DNA of 64,000 nucleotides, from contig JBKQHO010000013.1 of assembly GCA_052267165.1 (NCBI GenBank), forward strand, positions 1 through 64,000. Direction: 5' to 3'. This document shows, piece by piece, positions 24,831 to 33,213 of this stretch. The notes beneath the pieces are model-generated. The model saw only the letters and a program-made list of their open reading frames with translations, was not told the DNA's origin and did no database searches. Origin of the DNA: CAWICD01 sp052267165. GTDB taxonomy: Bacteria > Vulcanimicrobiota > Vulcanimicrobiia > Vulcanimicrobiales > Vulcanimicrobiaceae. Both the position numbers and the translations under genes were made by a program. Every line of letters starts with the position of its first letter. The first letter of the stretch is position 1.

Positions 24831-25274
24831 TCAGAGCAGGAACTTGCGCATGACCGCCACGTCGAGCTTCCAGGTGTGCTGGGGAAGAATCGCTTCGGTC
24901 TTGTAGCCGCACGCATCGAGGAACACGCGCGCGGACCCGTCGACCGGCGCTTCGACGGTCATCTTGTGGCAATTGTAGTAGTTGGCCAGCACCTCGGCGC
25001 GCTCGAGCAGCCGGCGGCCGATGCCCTGCCGGCGCCGACCCGGCTCGACGACGACGGATTCGATGTGCGCGAGCGAGGCCGCAATGCGCAGGCCCAGCAC
25101 GCCCACGACCTCGCCGCCGGCCGTGGCGGCCAGTTCGTGCGCTTGTTCGTGCCAGACTACCCGGAAATTCCAGAGCGTCGAGCGCGCCTCGCGGTCTGTC
25201 CGACGCCGAAACTCCGCGGTCCGCTCGGACTGAACGACCTCGATCTCGATGCCTTCCTCGACGCCGTCAGCCAT
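24831..25274 (-). CDS. GNAT-family N-acetyltransferase
   Basis: 147 residues. ESVVVEPGRRRQGIGRRLLERAE is the acetyl-CoA pyrophosphate loop, and VEAPVDGSARVFLDACGYKTE is a standard GNAT ending. ELAATAGGEVVGVLGLRI is the central strand pair. The acceptor is unknown. Its start overlaps the end of the MBL gene by 8 bases. Confidence 0.82.
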   Translation of the reverse strand: MADGVEEGIEIEVVQSERTAEFRRRTDREARSTLWNFRVVWHEQAHELAATAGGEVVGVLGLRIAASLAHIESVVVEPGRRRQGIGRRLLERAEVLANYYNCHKMTVEAPVDGSARVFLDACGYKTEAILPQHTWKLDVAVMRKFLL

Positions 25275-26082
25275 GCGCGGCCGCCGCGATCTCGGTCGTG
25301 GCGTCGAGCGTCCACCCGTCGTAGGCGGCGAACATGCGCAGGCCCAGCTCGTCTTCGAGTTCCTTGGCCAGCGCGTCAGGCCGCTTCTCGAGCATCGTCG
25401 TGCCGAAGTGCGTCATCACACCGACTTTCGGGCGCACGTGCGCGATGATCGAGCGCGCCTCGTCGAACGTCAGATGGTCGACTTTCATCGCGTCGCGATA
25501 GCGCAGGATGTTGATGATCAACACCTCCGGCCGGTGCGCGGCATAGTCATCGGCGAGCCCCTCGAAATAGCGGGTGCAGGGCAGATACGAGACGGTCACG
25601 CCGTCGTAGCGAAAGTGCAGCCCGTAGGTCTCGCAGCCGTGCTCGTGCCGCACCGAGGTGCGAATCTCGACGTCGTTGACCGCGTACGGTCCGCTGCGCT
25701 CCTCGAGAAAATGATGCATCGGCACGAACTTGGCTGCGTACGGGAAGATCACGGGCTCGCCTTCGAACGCGTCGCGCGGCGCCAGGATCGCGCCGCGACG
25801 CCGCCAGCCGCCCTGCGTCATCGCTTCGATCATCACGTTGATGTCGCCCGAGTGGTCGAGATGCTTGTGCGAGAGTACCAGCGCGTCAAGCTCCTGCGGG
25901 TTGCACGGCGGCAGCGCCGAGGTCGCCCGCACGAGCGCCCCCGGCCCCGGATCCACGTGAATCTGCGTCACGGCCGTCTCGTCCGCGTCCGCGAAGCGCA
26001 GCCACATCCCGCCCGAAGCGCGAATCTGCCGCGCCACCACGAAGCGCGCCCCGCCCGTCCCGAGAAATCGAACCGAAATCAT
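25267..26082 (-). CDS. MBL-fold metallohydrolase
   Basis: 271 residues from the ATG at 26082 (MISVRFLGTGGARF), which follows a run of G. The metal site is LSHKHLDHSGD, an HxHxDH motif; further ligands are likely in GVMTHFGTTM. The layout resembles the RNase Z/phosphodiesterase-like branch, but the usual RNase Z exosite arm is not obvious. DPGPGALVRA before the motif supplies the conserved Asp. Function cannot be narrowed. Confidence 0.82.
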   Translation of the reverse strand: MISVRFLGTGGARFVVARQIRASGGMWLRFADADETAVTQIHVDPGPGALVRATSALPPCNPQELDALVLSHKHLDHSGDINVMIEAMTQGGWRRRGAILAPRDAFEGEPVIFPYAAKFVPMHHFLEERSGPYAVNDVEIRTSVRHEHGCETYGLHFRYDGVTVSYLPCTRYFEGLADDYAAHRPEVLIINILRYRDAMKVDHLTFDEARSIIAHVRPKVGVMTHFGTTMLEKRPDALAKELEDELGLRMFAAYDGWTLDATTEIAAAAHG

Positions 26083-26316
26083 CCCCCCGAACGACCCGCC
26101 CCAGCCTTCTCCCGTTGCGCCTCCTCGTCGAATCGTCGGTGCTGGACGACGATCATGGCGGCTGGGCTGGGGTGGCGGGCGCACGCCCCTGCCCCCAAGG
26201 CCGGCTCCCAAATTGCGTCACTAATCCATGCGAGATTTCGCGAACGCAAAAGAACAGGGGGCCGGTCGTAACGATCGGTCCCCGTTTGATTTGGAAGGTG
26301 GTGGTGCGTCGGGAGG

Positions 26317-26754
26317 TTAGTTGTTGCTCGCGACGGTGACGCGGCTCTGGACTTCTTCGAGGCGCTTGGTCAGGTCGTTGAACTGCTCTGTGACGGTGTC
26401 TTTCACGAAGGCTGCGTTCGAGACGCTCGTGTTCACGAGGCCCTTGATCGCGGCCAGCGTCGAGTCCTGAAGCTTGGTGCTTTCCTTGAACAGTGCTTGC
26501 GTGAACTCGGCGGTCTTCTGGCCGTTGTTCTGCAGCTCGGTGACGGTCAGCGAGACGATCTCGTTGACGCGGTCGAAGTTCTCGCGCACGGTCGCTTCGA
26601 TGGCGTTCGACGCGTACGGACGGGCCGTGATCTCCCAGACGGACTTGTAATAGTCGAGCAGGCGCTGGTTCGCGCTTGCGAAGGCATCAACGTAGAGGCC
26701 GTACACTTCGCCGGCGATGTCGACGTAGCTGGCGGTTGCTTCCTGGTCGCTCAT
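26317..26754 (-). CDS. Phasin-like coiled-coil protein
   Basis: 145 residues, almost wholly helical and without Cys, transmembrane or signal sequences. Segments such as LDYYKSVWEITARPY, AEFTQALFKESTKLQDS and FNDLTKRLEEVQSRVT have phasin-like heptads, and length and composition fit granule-associated phasins. It follows the PadR gene by 4 bases with SD GAGGAG, and phaJ is in the same run, so a polyhydroxyalkanoate granule coat role is inferred. Primary-sequence support alone is modest. Confidence 0.65.
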   Translation of the reverse strand: MSDQEATASYVDIAGEVYGLYVDAFASANQRLLDYYKSVWEITARPYASNAIEATVRENFDRVNEIVSLTVTELQNNGQKTAEFTQALFKESTKLQDSTLAAIKGLVNTSVSNAAFVKDTVTEQFNDLTKRLEEVQSRVTVASNN

Positions 26755-26758
26755 TCAT

Positions 26759-27205
26759 TCACTCCTCAGGTTTTTTGGGCTGGTCTTTCGTCCAAGTCCC
26801 GGTGTAGAGGCTGAAGAACGCGTCGAGGTTCGTCCGGTACTGCTCGAGGGCCGTCGTCCACATCTTGAGCGCATCACTGCCCGTCGGCGTCAACGTATAG
26901 ATGCGTCTGGCCGGACCTTGCTCTTTGGGGTCCCACCATGAACTGATATAGCCGTCCCGCTCGAGTTGACGGAGCGCCCGATAAACCGTACCGGGGTCCG
27001 AAACGACCGCGAAGTTCTCCTTGAGCGCCTTCATGATCTCGTACCCGTGGAGGTTGAGATCCTTGAGCATCACGAGGAGCCAAGCCATCAAGTAGTTCTT
27101 CGGTGTTCCGCGCGGCGGTAAGCCCGCATCGGCCTTGCCGTGGGTCGAATCGACCTTGTCGTCATCGTCCGAGGAGGGACCCCGGCTTCCCACTGCGTTC
27201 TTCAT
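26759..27205 (-). CDS. PadR-family repressor, PhaQ-like
   Basis: 148 residues. After a charged N-terminal tail of about 35 residues comes a winged helix: LLVMLKDLNLHGYEIMKAL, then DPGTVYRALRQLERDGYI and QGPARRIYTLTPTG. DPG-x-VYR and GPARR are shared with PhaQ, the PHB-responsive repressor of the PadR family. It probably controls the phasin, itself and perhaps phaJ in response to polymer or precursor levels. The predicted transcript starts only a few bases before the ATG. Confidence 0.8.
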   Translation of the reverse strand: MKNAVGSRGPSSDDDDKVDSTHGKADAGLPPRGTPKNYLMAWLLVMLKDLNLHGYEIMKALKENFAVVSDPGTVYRALRQLERDGYISSWWDPKEQGPARRIYTLTPTGSDALKMWTTALEQYRTNLDAFFSLYTGTWTKDQPKKPEE

Positions 27206-27213
27206 CCTGATAG

Positions 27214-27247
27214 GTGTATTCTACACATATATGCAGCCTTTCGTCAA
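27214..27247 (-). promoter_or_regulatory. padR promoter with overlapping palindromic operator
   Basis: On the minus strand TTGACG (27242-27247) and TAGAAT (27218-27223) are separated by 18 bases. The -10 box sits within the perfect inverted repeat GTGTA-TTC-TACAC (27214-27226), a good site for a dimeric repressor. Transcription would begin about 6 bases before the padR ATG, so the message may be leaderless or nearly so. Confidence 0.65.
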
Positions 27248-27263
27248 GGCGGGCTGTGCCGGG

Positions 27264-27722
27264 TCATCCGGCAACGGCGGTCGCCCGTTTGTACCGTTCC
27301 TGGGCGCCTAGCACGTCGGTCACTAAGCAGACCGCCTCACCGCCGAGCACTTTCTCCCCCCGTTGGTTGTACGCGGCGGTGTCGAGCGACATGATAGCCT
27401 TGTCTTCGCGGTACTTGAGGACCGTAGCAACGACCTTGATCGTATCGCCAAGATAGACCGGCTTGAGGAATTGTGTGTCCTGGCTCATGTAAATCGTGCC
27501 CTCGCCGGGAAACTTCGTCCCCAGGAGTTGCGATATAAGGGATGCCACGAACATCCCATGAGCGATCCGGTGTTTAAATCGGGTCGTGGAAGCATAGGCC
27601 TCGTCGACATGGATAGGATTCGTATCGCCGGTCGCCCGGGCGAACGCGTCGACGTCGTCGGCCGTGATTGGTCGAGTCAACGATACGGCCTGTCCCGGAA
27701 AGAACGGGACACATTCCCCCAT
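27264..27722 (-). CDS. phaJ: MaoC-like (R)-specific enoyl-CoA hydratase
   Basis: 152 residues. The hydratase-2 motif is complete: ARATGDTNPIHVDEAYA, then FKHRIAHGMFVASLIS, with the catalytic Asp and His. Size and motif match PhaJ, which hydrates enoyl-CoA to (R)-3-hydroxyacyl-CoA for PHA synthesis from fatty acids. The adjacent PhaQ-like regulator and phasin support that role; no PHA synthase lies in the window. ATG at 27722 is taken as start; GTG at 27710 is possible. Confidence 0.85.
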   Translation of the reverse strand: MGECVPFFPGQAVSLTRPITADDVDAFARATGDTNPIHVDEAYASTTRFKHRIAHGMFVASLISQLLGTKFPGEGTIYMSQDTQFLKPVYLGDTIKVVATVLKYREDKAIMSLDTAAYNQRGEKVLGGEAVCLVTDVLGAQERYKRATAVAG

Positions 27723-27762
27723 AGGTGGGGATGTTCTCTACCACCCTCCTATAACCCGTCAA
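27711..27762 (-). promoter_or_regulatory. phaJ promoter and start-site inverted repeat
   Basis: TTGACG at 27757-27762 and TAGAGA at 27735-27740 (16-base spacer) form a candidate promoter. Directly downstream, 27711-27734 reads ACATTCCCC-cataggt-GGGGATGT, an inverted repeat covering the start codon. ACAT/ATGT arms are typical of PadR operators. Confidence 0.45.
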
Positions 27763-27833
27763 GCGGCGGGCGAATTCGCGCCGGTATCGCGAGCGCCCGG
27801 TAACGCCCCTGTAACGTGCTTGCCTTACCATTT

Positions 27834-27893
27834 GCTTGTCGGCAAGACGACAAGAGGGGCGGCGCGACTGGGCAGCGCCGCCCCTTTCTTTTG
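27834..27893. terminator. Double hairpin between DUF1501 gene and phaJ
   Basis: CTTGTCG/CGACAAG forms a first hairpin (27834-27854). GGGGCGGCGC at 27856-27865 and GCGCCGCCCC at 27875-27884 form a perfect 10-bp stem. A T-rich tail (TTTCTTTT) follows on the plus strand; on the minus strand the stem is followed by TCTTGTCGTCTT. It probably ends the DUF1800/DUF1501 transcript, although its better T-tract faces the other way. Confidence 0.6.
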
Positions 27894-27913
27894 CTCTTTA
27901 GGCTTGCCTACGT

Positions 27914-29140
27914 TCAGCCGAGAAACGGCAGATTTGGAAACGTCCCGGCCAAGATGGGAGAGCTCGAACGGCCGAACCATCGCTCGATCGTTGTCGCGTA
28001 GACGCTACGGAAGTCGACGGTGTACTTGAGGTCCCCGTTGTCGAGGTCGGCGAGGGATGGATAGCGGCCGTAGAGGCCGCCCTTCACGCCGCCGCCGACG
28101 ACGAACATCGGGGCCGCTTCCCCGTGATCCGTCCCGCGGTTGCCGTTCTCGGCGACGCGCCGGCCGAACTCGGAGAAGGTCATCGTCAGGGTCCGGCGAT
28201 CGTTGCCGTGCGCCGCCAAGTCGTCGTAGAAGGCCGACAACGCGTCCGAGAGCTCTCCCAGCAGCCGGTCCTGCGTCGCCTTCTGGGAGACGTGCGTGTC
28301 GAAGGAGCCATGCTGCACGTAGAGCACCCGCGTCCCGAGCCGGCTGCCGACGATCTGCGCTGCGAGCGCGAGACTCCGGCCTAGCGGCGTGGCCGGATAC
28401 GAGGCCGTCGTCGTGTAGCCGCCCACGAGCTTCGGCAGCTCGGCAGCTCCACGTTGGGCATGATCTTCGATCCGGGTGACCGCCGCTAAGTACGGCGAGC
28501 TGAACGGGAAGCGCGCGTCGGCCGCCACGACCGAGGTGAAGGCTTGGCGCTCGCCGGGACGGCGGTCGCTTGCCAGCCCGTATCCCCGCAGCTGCGAAAT
28601 GGCCGGCACGTCGGTGTTGCGCGAGATCAGCAACTCCGGCAGGACCGGGGCGACCGCGACCGCGTTGAAGAGGTTGTCCTTGGGCAGCGCGGCGTCGTCC
28701 AGGAAGCGGCCTAGCCAGCCGGTCGACTCGTAGCGCTCGGGCGCGGCGGTCTGCCAGATCTCGGTCGAGCGGAAGTGCGAGTGATCCGGGGCAGGGTAGC
28801 CGACCCCTTGCACGATCGCGACCATGCCCTTGTCGTACATCGTCTTGAGCGAACGCAGCGCGGGGTTGAAGCCGACTTGCGCGTCGAGCGGGAGCAGGTC
28901 GGCCTCGGCGATGCCCAGCGTCGGGCGGTAGCGATAATAGTCCGGCGTGCCGTGCGGCACCAGGGTGTTCAACCCGTCGTTCCCGCCTTGCAGGTTGATC
29001 ACGACGAGCACGCGCTCGTCGGCCGAGCTCGGCAGGCCGGGGAGCGCGGTCGCGGCCAACGCCCGCCCGAAGGGCGAGTCGAGGGCGGCGACGACGCTGA
29101 GCCCGGCGACGGATCCGAGGAGAAAACGGCTGCGCTTCAC
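27914..29140 (-). CDS. DUF1501 secreted protein
   Basis: 408 residues. A Tat/Sec-like N-terminus (MKRSRFLLGSVAGLSVVAAL) is cleaved near ALAA. VLVVINLQGGNDGLNTLVP is the DUF1501 hallmark, followed by QGVGYPAPDHSHFRSTEIW and FSEFGRRVAENGNRGTDHG, which place it in the alkaline-phosphatase/sulfatase-like superfamily. DUF1501 genes are nearly always paired with DUF1800, as here (13-base gap). The joint function is unknown; export or cell-envelope roles are suspected. Confidence 0.88.
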   Translation of the reverse strand: MKRSRFLLGSVAGLSVVAALDSPFGRALAATALPGLPSSADERVLVVINLQGGNDGLNTLVPHGTPDYYRYRPTLGIAEADLLPLDAQVGFNPALRSLKTMYDKGMVAIVQGVGYPAPDHSHFRSTEIWQTAAPERYESTGWLGRFLDDAALPKDNLFNAVAVAPVLPELLISRNTDVPAISQLRGYGLASDRRPGERQAFTSVVAADARFPFSSPYLAAVTRIEDHAQRGAAELPKLVGGYTTTASYPATPLGRSLALAAQIVGSRLGTRVLYVQHGSFDTHVSQKATQDRLLGELSDALSAFYDDLAAHGNDRRTLTMTFSEFGRRVAENGNRGTDHGEAAPMFVVGGGVKGGLYGRYPSLADLDNGDLKYTVDFRSVYATTIERWFGRSSSPILAGTFPNLPFLG

Positions 29141-29153
29141 GGCGCCCCTTTCG

Positions 29154-30641
29154 TCACGCTAGTTGGTACGCGGGCGTCGCCATGGTGAGGTAAGCAGCGC
29201 CCCGCATGCGCTCCTCAAAGTTCTCGCCCGAGAGTGCCCCAAGCGCGGAGGTTCCTGCACCGCCGAGATAACCGGCCAGCTCGGCCGCGGCCGCGGCCGA
29301 GACATCCCCCTGGAGGATCGTCTGGGTCAGCCGCCGCGCCGCGTCGTCCGGCTGACCGATGCCCCCGGCGAACAGCCAATTCGTCCCGCCGCCGACCTCT
29401 TTCGAGCCCATGAGCGCGCCGGCAAAGTTCTCACGAGCGAGCACCGTCTGGCTGTTGAGCCAAGCCTCCCCGCCCGGCCATCCCTTGACGTTGGGCGGAT
29501 AGAACAAGATCTGGTTCATGCGCGCCAGCGCCGCGAGCGTCTGGGGCGGGGCCTGCGTGATGCCGAAGAGCTGGTACGAGCCGACCACGAATTCGACCGG
29601 GCTTTTGACCAGCGCGCGGTACGCGCGCTCGGAATAGAAGACGTTCGAGCGCAGCAACGCCGACATCACCGGTTGCAGCTGGAAATCGTGTTTGCGAATC
29701 GTGTCCGCGACGGCGTCGACGAGCTGCGGCTCAGGCTCGCTGTACACGAAAAAGCTCAACAGTTTGGTCGCAAAGAATCGCGCCGCCGCCGGCTGCTGGA
29801 AGATGATCGCGACGATGTCCGAGCCGTCGAAGTTGCCCGTCTTGCCGAGGAACGTCTTGCTGCCCGAGTCATGTTGCCGGTCGAAGAGGATCACGTCGTC
29901 GCTGCCGCGCTGGATGCGCAGCCCCGTCCAGGCACGCGCGGACTCGCGTACGTCCTGCTCGGTGTAATTGCCGATCCCGAGCGTGAAGAGCTCCATCAGC
30001 TCGCGGGCATAGTTCTCGTTGGGATGGGCCCTCGTGTTGAGCACGTTGTCGAGATACTTGAGCATCGCGGGATCGCGCGACACGGCTTGGGTGAGATCCC
30101 GCACGTTGTCCAGCGCATACGTGCGAAAGAGCCGGTTCTGCGCGACGATCTCCGCCGGCGTCACGCCCTTTTGGATCGCCGCGGTCGTAAAGTGGCCGTG
30201 CCAGAAAAGGGTCATCTTTTCTTGGAGCGGCGCGGGCGTCTGGAGCATCCGGTCGAGCCACCAGAGTTGCACGGTCTCGATCCCGCGCCGTTCGAGCATG
30301 CGGCGTTGCTCGCGCAGCGCGAGAAGCTCCGGATCTCCCTGATTCGTGCCGTTGGCCATGACGCGCTCGGCGATCGCCGCGCCGATCCCAGACTCGTCGG
30401 GCAGATCGGGCGGCACTTCGGGCAGGCCGTCGCTCGCGGGAACGTTGACCAGCGCGTCGACCGCGGCGTGGAGCGGCATCGCGGCAAAGCGCGCGAGCGT
30501 GTCGGGCGAGCCGCCGAAGCCGGCTCGGCGCAGAAGATGGGCGGCGAGCCGGGAATTCCACGCCCCGCTGTACGCCGCGAGCGGAGCGGCAGGCAAGGAC
30601 CCTGCCGGACGATACGGCGATGGCGTGACGGCTTCGAGCAT
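29154..30641 (-). CDS. DUF1800 protein
   Basis: 495 residues. AAHLLRRAGFGGSPDTLARF is the standard N-terminus. MTLFWHGHFTT, HPNENYARELMELFTLGIG and FGITQAPPQTLAAL complete the family pattern, ending with a region rich in Gly/Ala. No clear signal peptide is seen from the ATG at 30641. It is the upstream partner of the DUF1501 gene. Function unknown. Confidence 0.88.
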   Translation of the reverse strand: MLEAVTPSPYRPAGSLPAAPLAAYSGAWNSRLAAHLLRRAGFGGSPDTLARFAAMPLHAAVDALVNVPASDGLPEVPPDLPDESGIGAAIAERVMANGTNQGDPELLALREQRRMLERRGIETVQLWWLDRMLQTPAPLQEKMTLFWHGHFTTAAIQKGVTPAEIVAQNRLFRTYALDNVRDLTQAVSRDPAMLKYLDNVLNTRAHPNENYARELMELFTLGIGNYTEQDVRESARAWTGLRIQRGSDDVILFDRQHDSGSKTFLGKTGNFDGSDIVAIIFQQPAAARFFATKLLSFFVYSEPEPQLVDAVADTIRKHDFQLQPVMSALLRSNVFYSERAYRALVKSPVEFVVGSYQLFGITQAPPQTLAALARMNQILFYPPNVKGWPGGEAWLNSQTVLARENFAGALMGSKEVGGGTNWLFAGGIGQPDDAARRLTQTILQGDVSAAAAAELAGYLGGAGTSALGALSGENFEERMRGAAYLTMATPAYQLA

Positions 30642-30742
30642 AACACCATGGTAACGCGCCGGGAGGCCATTTCAGAAGTGCGCGGTCGCAAATCTAACCA
30701 CGAGTTAAGGTGCGGCCCCCGCTCGCCGCGAAGCGCCGGGCT

Positions 30743-32350
30743 ATGAAGCTGCTCGAAAGCCGGGTCGAGCGCGACTCCGACGATTTCCGTGGAAACGCCG
30801 CATGGATGCGCGAGCACGTGGCCGAGTTGCGAGCGCGCCTGGCCCGCGTGCGCGGCGGAGGCGGTCCCGAAGCGGTCGCCCGGCATCGCGCCCGCGGCAA
30901 GCTGACCGCGCGCGAGCGCATCGACCGGCTCTCCGATTCGCTCGCGCCGTTTCTCGAATTCTCGCCGCTCGCCGGCGACGGCGTCTACGCAGACGACACG
31001 CCCTCGGCTGGGATCGTCACCGGCCTGATCACCGTCGAGGGACGGCACTGCGTCGCGATCGCCAACGACGCGACCGTCAAAGGCGGGACGTACTACCCGC
31101 TCACCGTCAAGAAGCATCTGCGCGCTCAGGAGATCGCCTGGCAGAATCACCTGCCGTGCATCTACCTCGTCGATTCGGGCGGCGCGTTCTTGCCCAAGCA
31201 GGACGAGGTTTTTCCCGACCGCGATCACTTCGGGCGCATCTTCTTCAACCAGGCGCGCATGTCGAGCGAAGGCATTCCCCAGATCGCCGCGGTCATGGGT
31301 TCGTGCACCGCGGGCGGCGCGTACGTGCCCGCGATGTCCGACGAAACGGTGATCGTCGAGGGCTACGGCACGATCTTCCTGGGAGGACCGCCGCTCGTCC
31401 AAGCGGCGACGGGTGAGGTCGTCAGCGCGCAAGAGCTCGGCGGCGCCGACGTGCACACGCGCATCTCGGGCGTGGCCGATCACTACGCGAGCGACGACGA
31501 GCACGCGCTCGCGATCGTGAGGTCCGTCGTCGCGAATCTCGCTCCGCCGCCCGAACGGCATCGCGACGAGACCGACCCCGAGCCGCCGGCCTACGACCCG
31601 GGGGAGCTCTACGGGCTGATTCCCCGCGATTCACGCGTCGGCTACGACGTTCGCGAAGTCCTCGCGCGGCTCGTCGACGCGTCGCTCTTTCACGAGTTCA
31701 AGGCGCTCTACGGAACGACGCTCGTCTGCGGATTCGCGCGCATCGAGGGCCACCCCGTGGGGATCCTGGCAAACAACGGCATTCTCTTCAGCGAGAGCGC
31801 GCTCAAGGGCGCGCACTTCATCGAGCTGTGCGCGCAGCGCGGCACGCCGCTCGTCTTCCTGCAGAACATCACCGGCTTCATGATCGGCAAGGAGTACGAG
31901 AACCGCGGCATCGCCAAGGACGGCGCGAAGCTCGTGATGGCCGTCGCTTGCGCCGACGTCCCGAAGTTCACGGTCGTCATCGGCGGCAGCTTCGGCGCCG
32001 GAAACTACGGGATGTGCGGCCGCGCCTACGGTCCCCGCCAGCTTTGGATGTGGCCCAACGCGCGCATCTCCGTCATGGGCGGCGCGCAAGCCGCCTCGAC
32101 GTTGCTGACGGTGCGCATCGACGCGGAGAAGGCGAAAGGTCGCACCGTCGGCGAGGACGAGCTCGAGCGCTTGCGCGCGCCGATCCTCGAGAAGTACGAG
32201 CGCGAAGGCAGCCCCTATTACTCGACGGCGCGCCTGTGGGACGACGGCGTGATCGACCCACTCGACACGCGCCGGGTTCTCGCGCTCGGTTTAGAAGCGG
32301 CCGCCTATGCTCCAGCCCGAGAGACGCGTTTCGGCGTCTTCCGCATGTGA
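30743..32350 (+). CDS. mccB: Acyl-CoA carboxylase beta subunit (methylcrotonoyl-CoA type)
   Basis: 535 residues from the ATG at 30743, exactly the usual MccB length. Carboxyltransferase motifs are LPCIYLVDSGGAFLPKQDE, GSCTAGGAYVPAMSDE and GGSFGAGNYGMCGRAYGP. The alpha partner mccA lies 5 kb downstream with an enoyl-CoA hydratase and HMG-CoA lyase, so the substrate is probably 3-methylcrotonoyl-CoA in leucine breakdown. Other acyl-CoAs are possible. Its stop overlaps the next gene (GTGA). Confidence 0.88.
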   Translation: MKLLESRVERDSDDFRGNAAWMREHVAELRARLARVRGGGGPEAVARHRARGKLTARERIDRLSDSLAPFLEFSPLAGDGVYADDTPSAGIVTGLITVEGRHCVAIANDATVKGGTYYPLTVKKHLRAQEIAWQNHLPCIYLVDSGGAFLPKQDEVFPDRDHFGRIFFNQARMSSEGIPQIAAVMGSCTAGGAYVPAMSDETVIVEGYGTIFLGGPPLVQAATGEVVSAQELGGADVHTRISGVADHYASDDEHALAIVRSVVANLAPPPERHRDETDPEPPAYDPGELYGLIPRDSRVGYDVREVLARLVDASLFHEFKALYGTTLVCGFARIEGHPVGILANNGILFSESALKGAHFIELCAQRGTPLVFLQNITGFMIGKEYENRGIAKDGAKLVMAVACADVPKFTVVIGGSFGAGNYGMCGRAYGPRQLWMWPNARISVMGGAQAASTLLTVRIDAEKAKGRTVGEDELERLRAPILEKYEREGSPYYSTARLWDDGVIDPLDTRRVLALGLEAAAYAPARETRFGVFRM

Positions 32351-32595
32351 AGCGCGAGGACGTACTCGCTTCGGCGGGCGAGCAGATGATCTCGATACGC
32401 ACGCGGCTGGGTCTGGGAATCGAGCGAGCCGCCGAACTCGCTCGTCTGCCGCCCGAACGCCTAGCGGAAGCCGAAGCCGGCGAGGTCGCGCTTGCCGAAG
32501 ACGAATTGCAGCGCCTGGCCGACGCGTACGATATCGACGTCACCGCCTTTTTCGGTGGGCGCGTCACGCCGGTCAGCTACTTGTTCGGCGCTTGA
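32347..32595 (+). CDS. Small XRE-like helix-turn-helix protein
   Basis: 82 residues, GTG start coupled to the mccB stop. TRLGLGIERAAELARLPPER forms the HTH, followed by LAEAEAGEVALAEDELQRLADA and the closing DIDVTAFFGG typical of Cro/CI-type domains. No effector domain. Translational coupling to mccB suggests regulation of the carboxylase operon, which is inference. Confidence 0.75.
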   Translation: MKREDVLASAGEQMISIRTRLGLGIERAAELARLPPERLAEAEAGEVALAEDELQRLADAYDIDVTAFFGGRVTPVSYLFGA

Positions 32596-32684
32596 GCGCA
32601 AAACGCGGTGGCCGGCGCAACCTTCGGGCCGCGACACACCGTCCGAGCAGAGGATGAGCGCAATCTTCGCCTCGCCTCGCTTGA

Positions 32685-32987
32685 CGGGCGCCGCTTCCGA
32701 GTGTTCCGGCTTGGTTGCAGGCGCTCGCCGCGTTCGCCGAACTGGGAGGCGGCATCGCCTTGATCGTCGGCGTCTTCACCAGGCTCTTCGCTTTGCTGAT
32801 CGCCTGCAACATGGTGGTGGCGATCTTCGGCGTGCTCATTCCGCATCACGCCACGTTCGTCAACGACAACCCGGGCGCGCCGAGTTACGAAAAGCCGCTC
32901 GTCTACCTCGCCGTGGTGGTCGCGCTGCTGCTCTGCGGGCCGGGACGCTACTCGTTCGACGCACGTCTCTTCGGCCGCCGGCGCTAA
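32685..32987 (+). pseudogene. 5'-truncated DoxX-family membrane protein
   Basis: The reading frame begins after an in-frame stop and gives WLQALAAFAELGGGIALIVG, then FALLIACNMVVAIFGVLIPH and a C-terminal span VYLAVVVALLLCG. These match the last three helices of DoxX proteins. The first helix and the family start are missing, and no start with an SD is visible. It is probably a remnant. Confidence 0.6.
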
Positions 32988-33213
32988 TCCGGCGGCTGGG
33001 AACTACGCGCGCACAACTGCATCTATCCTCCGAGCGGTCAACGCTTCGTCGAAGTGTGCGACTTGCTGCCCAGCGTGATCGGGCGAACCGGAGCCTTTTG
33101 CGCACAGCGCATCGCGTGTCAGCGCGACGGTCGTAAGCTCGCGCGCCTTGACGGCTTGCGAGCCTTATGCGTATGCTTGAGGCTCTCGAAGGCGCTTGAC
33201 GACGGAGGCAGGC

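Noticed and set aside
26230..26290. Terminator after the phasin gene
   Set aside because: GGGGACCGATCG...CGACCGGCCCCC pairs with A-C mismatches on the transcribed strand and has no clear T-tract; left unannotated.
30690..30720. TAAC-CACGA-GTTA repeat before mccB as operator
   Set aside because: The arms are only 4 bases and no promoter is evident; too short to support.
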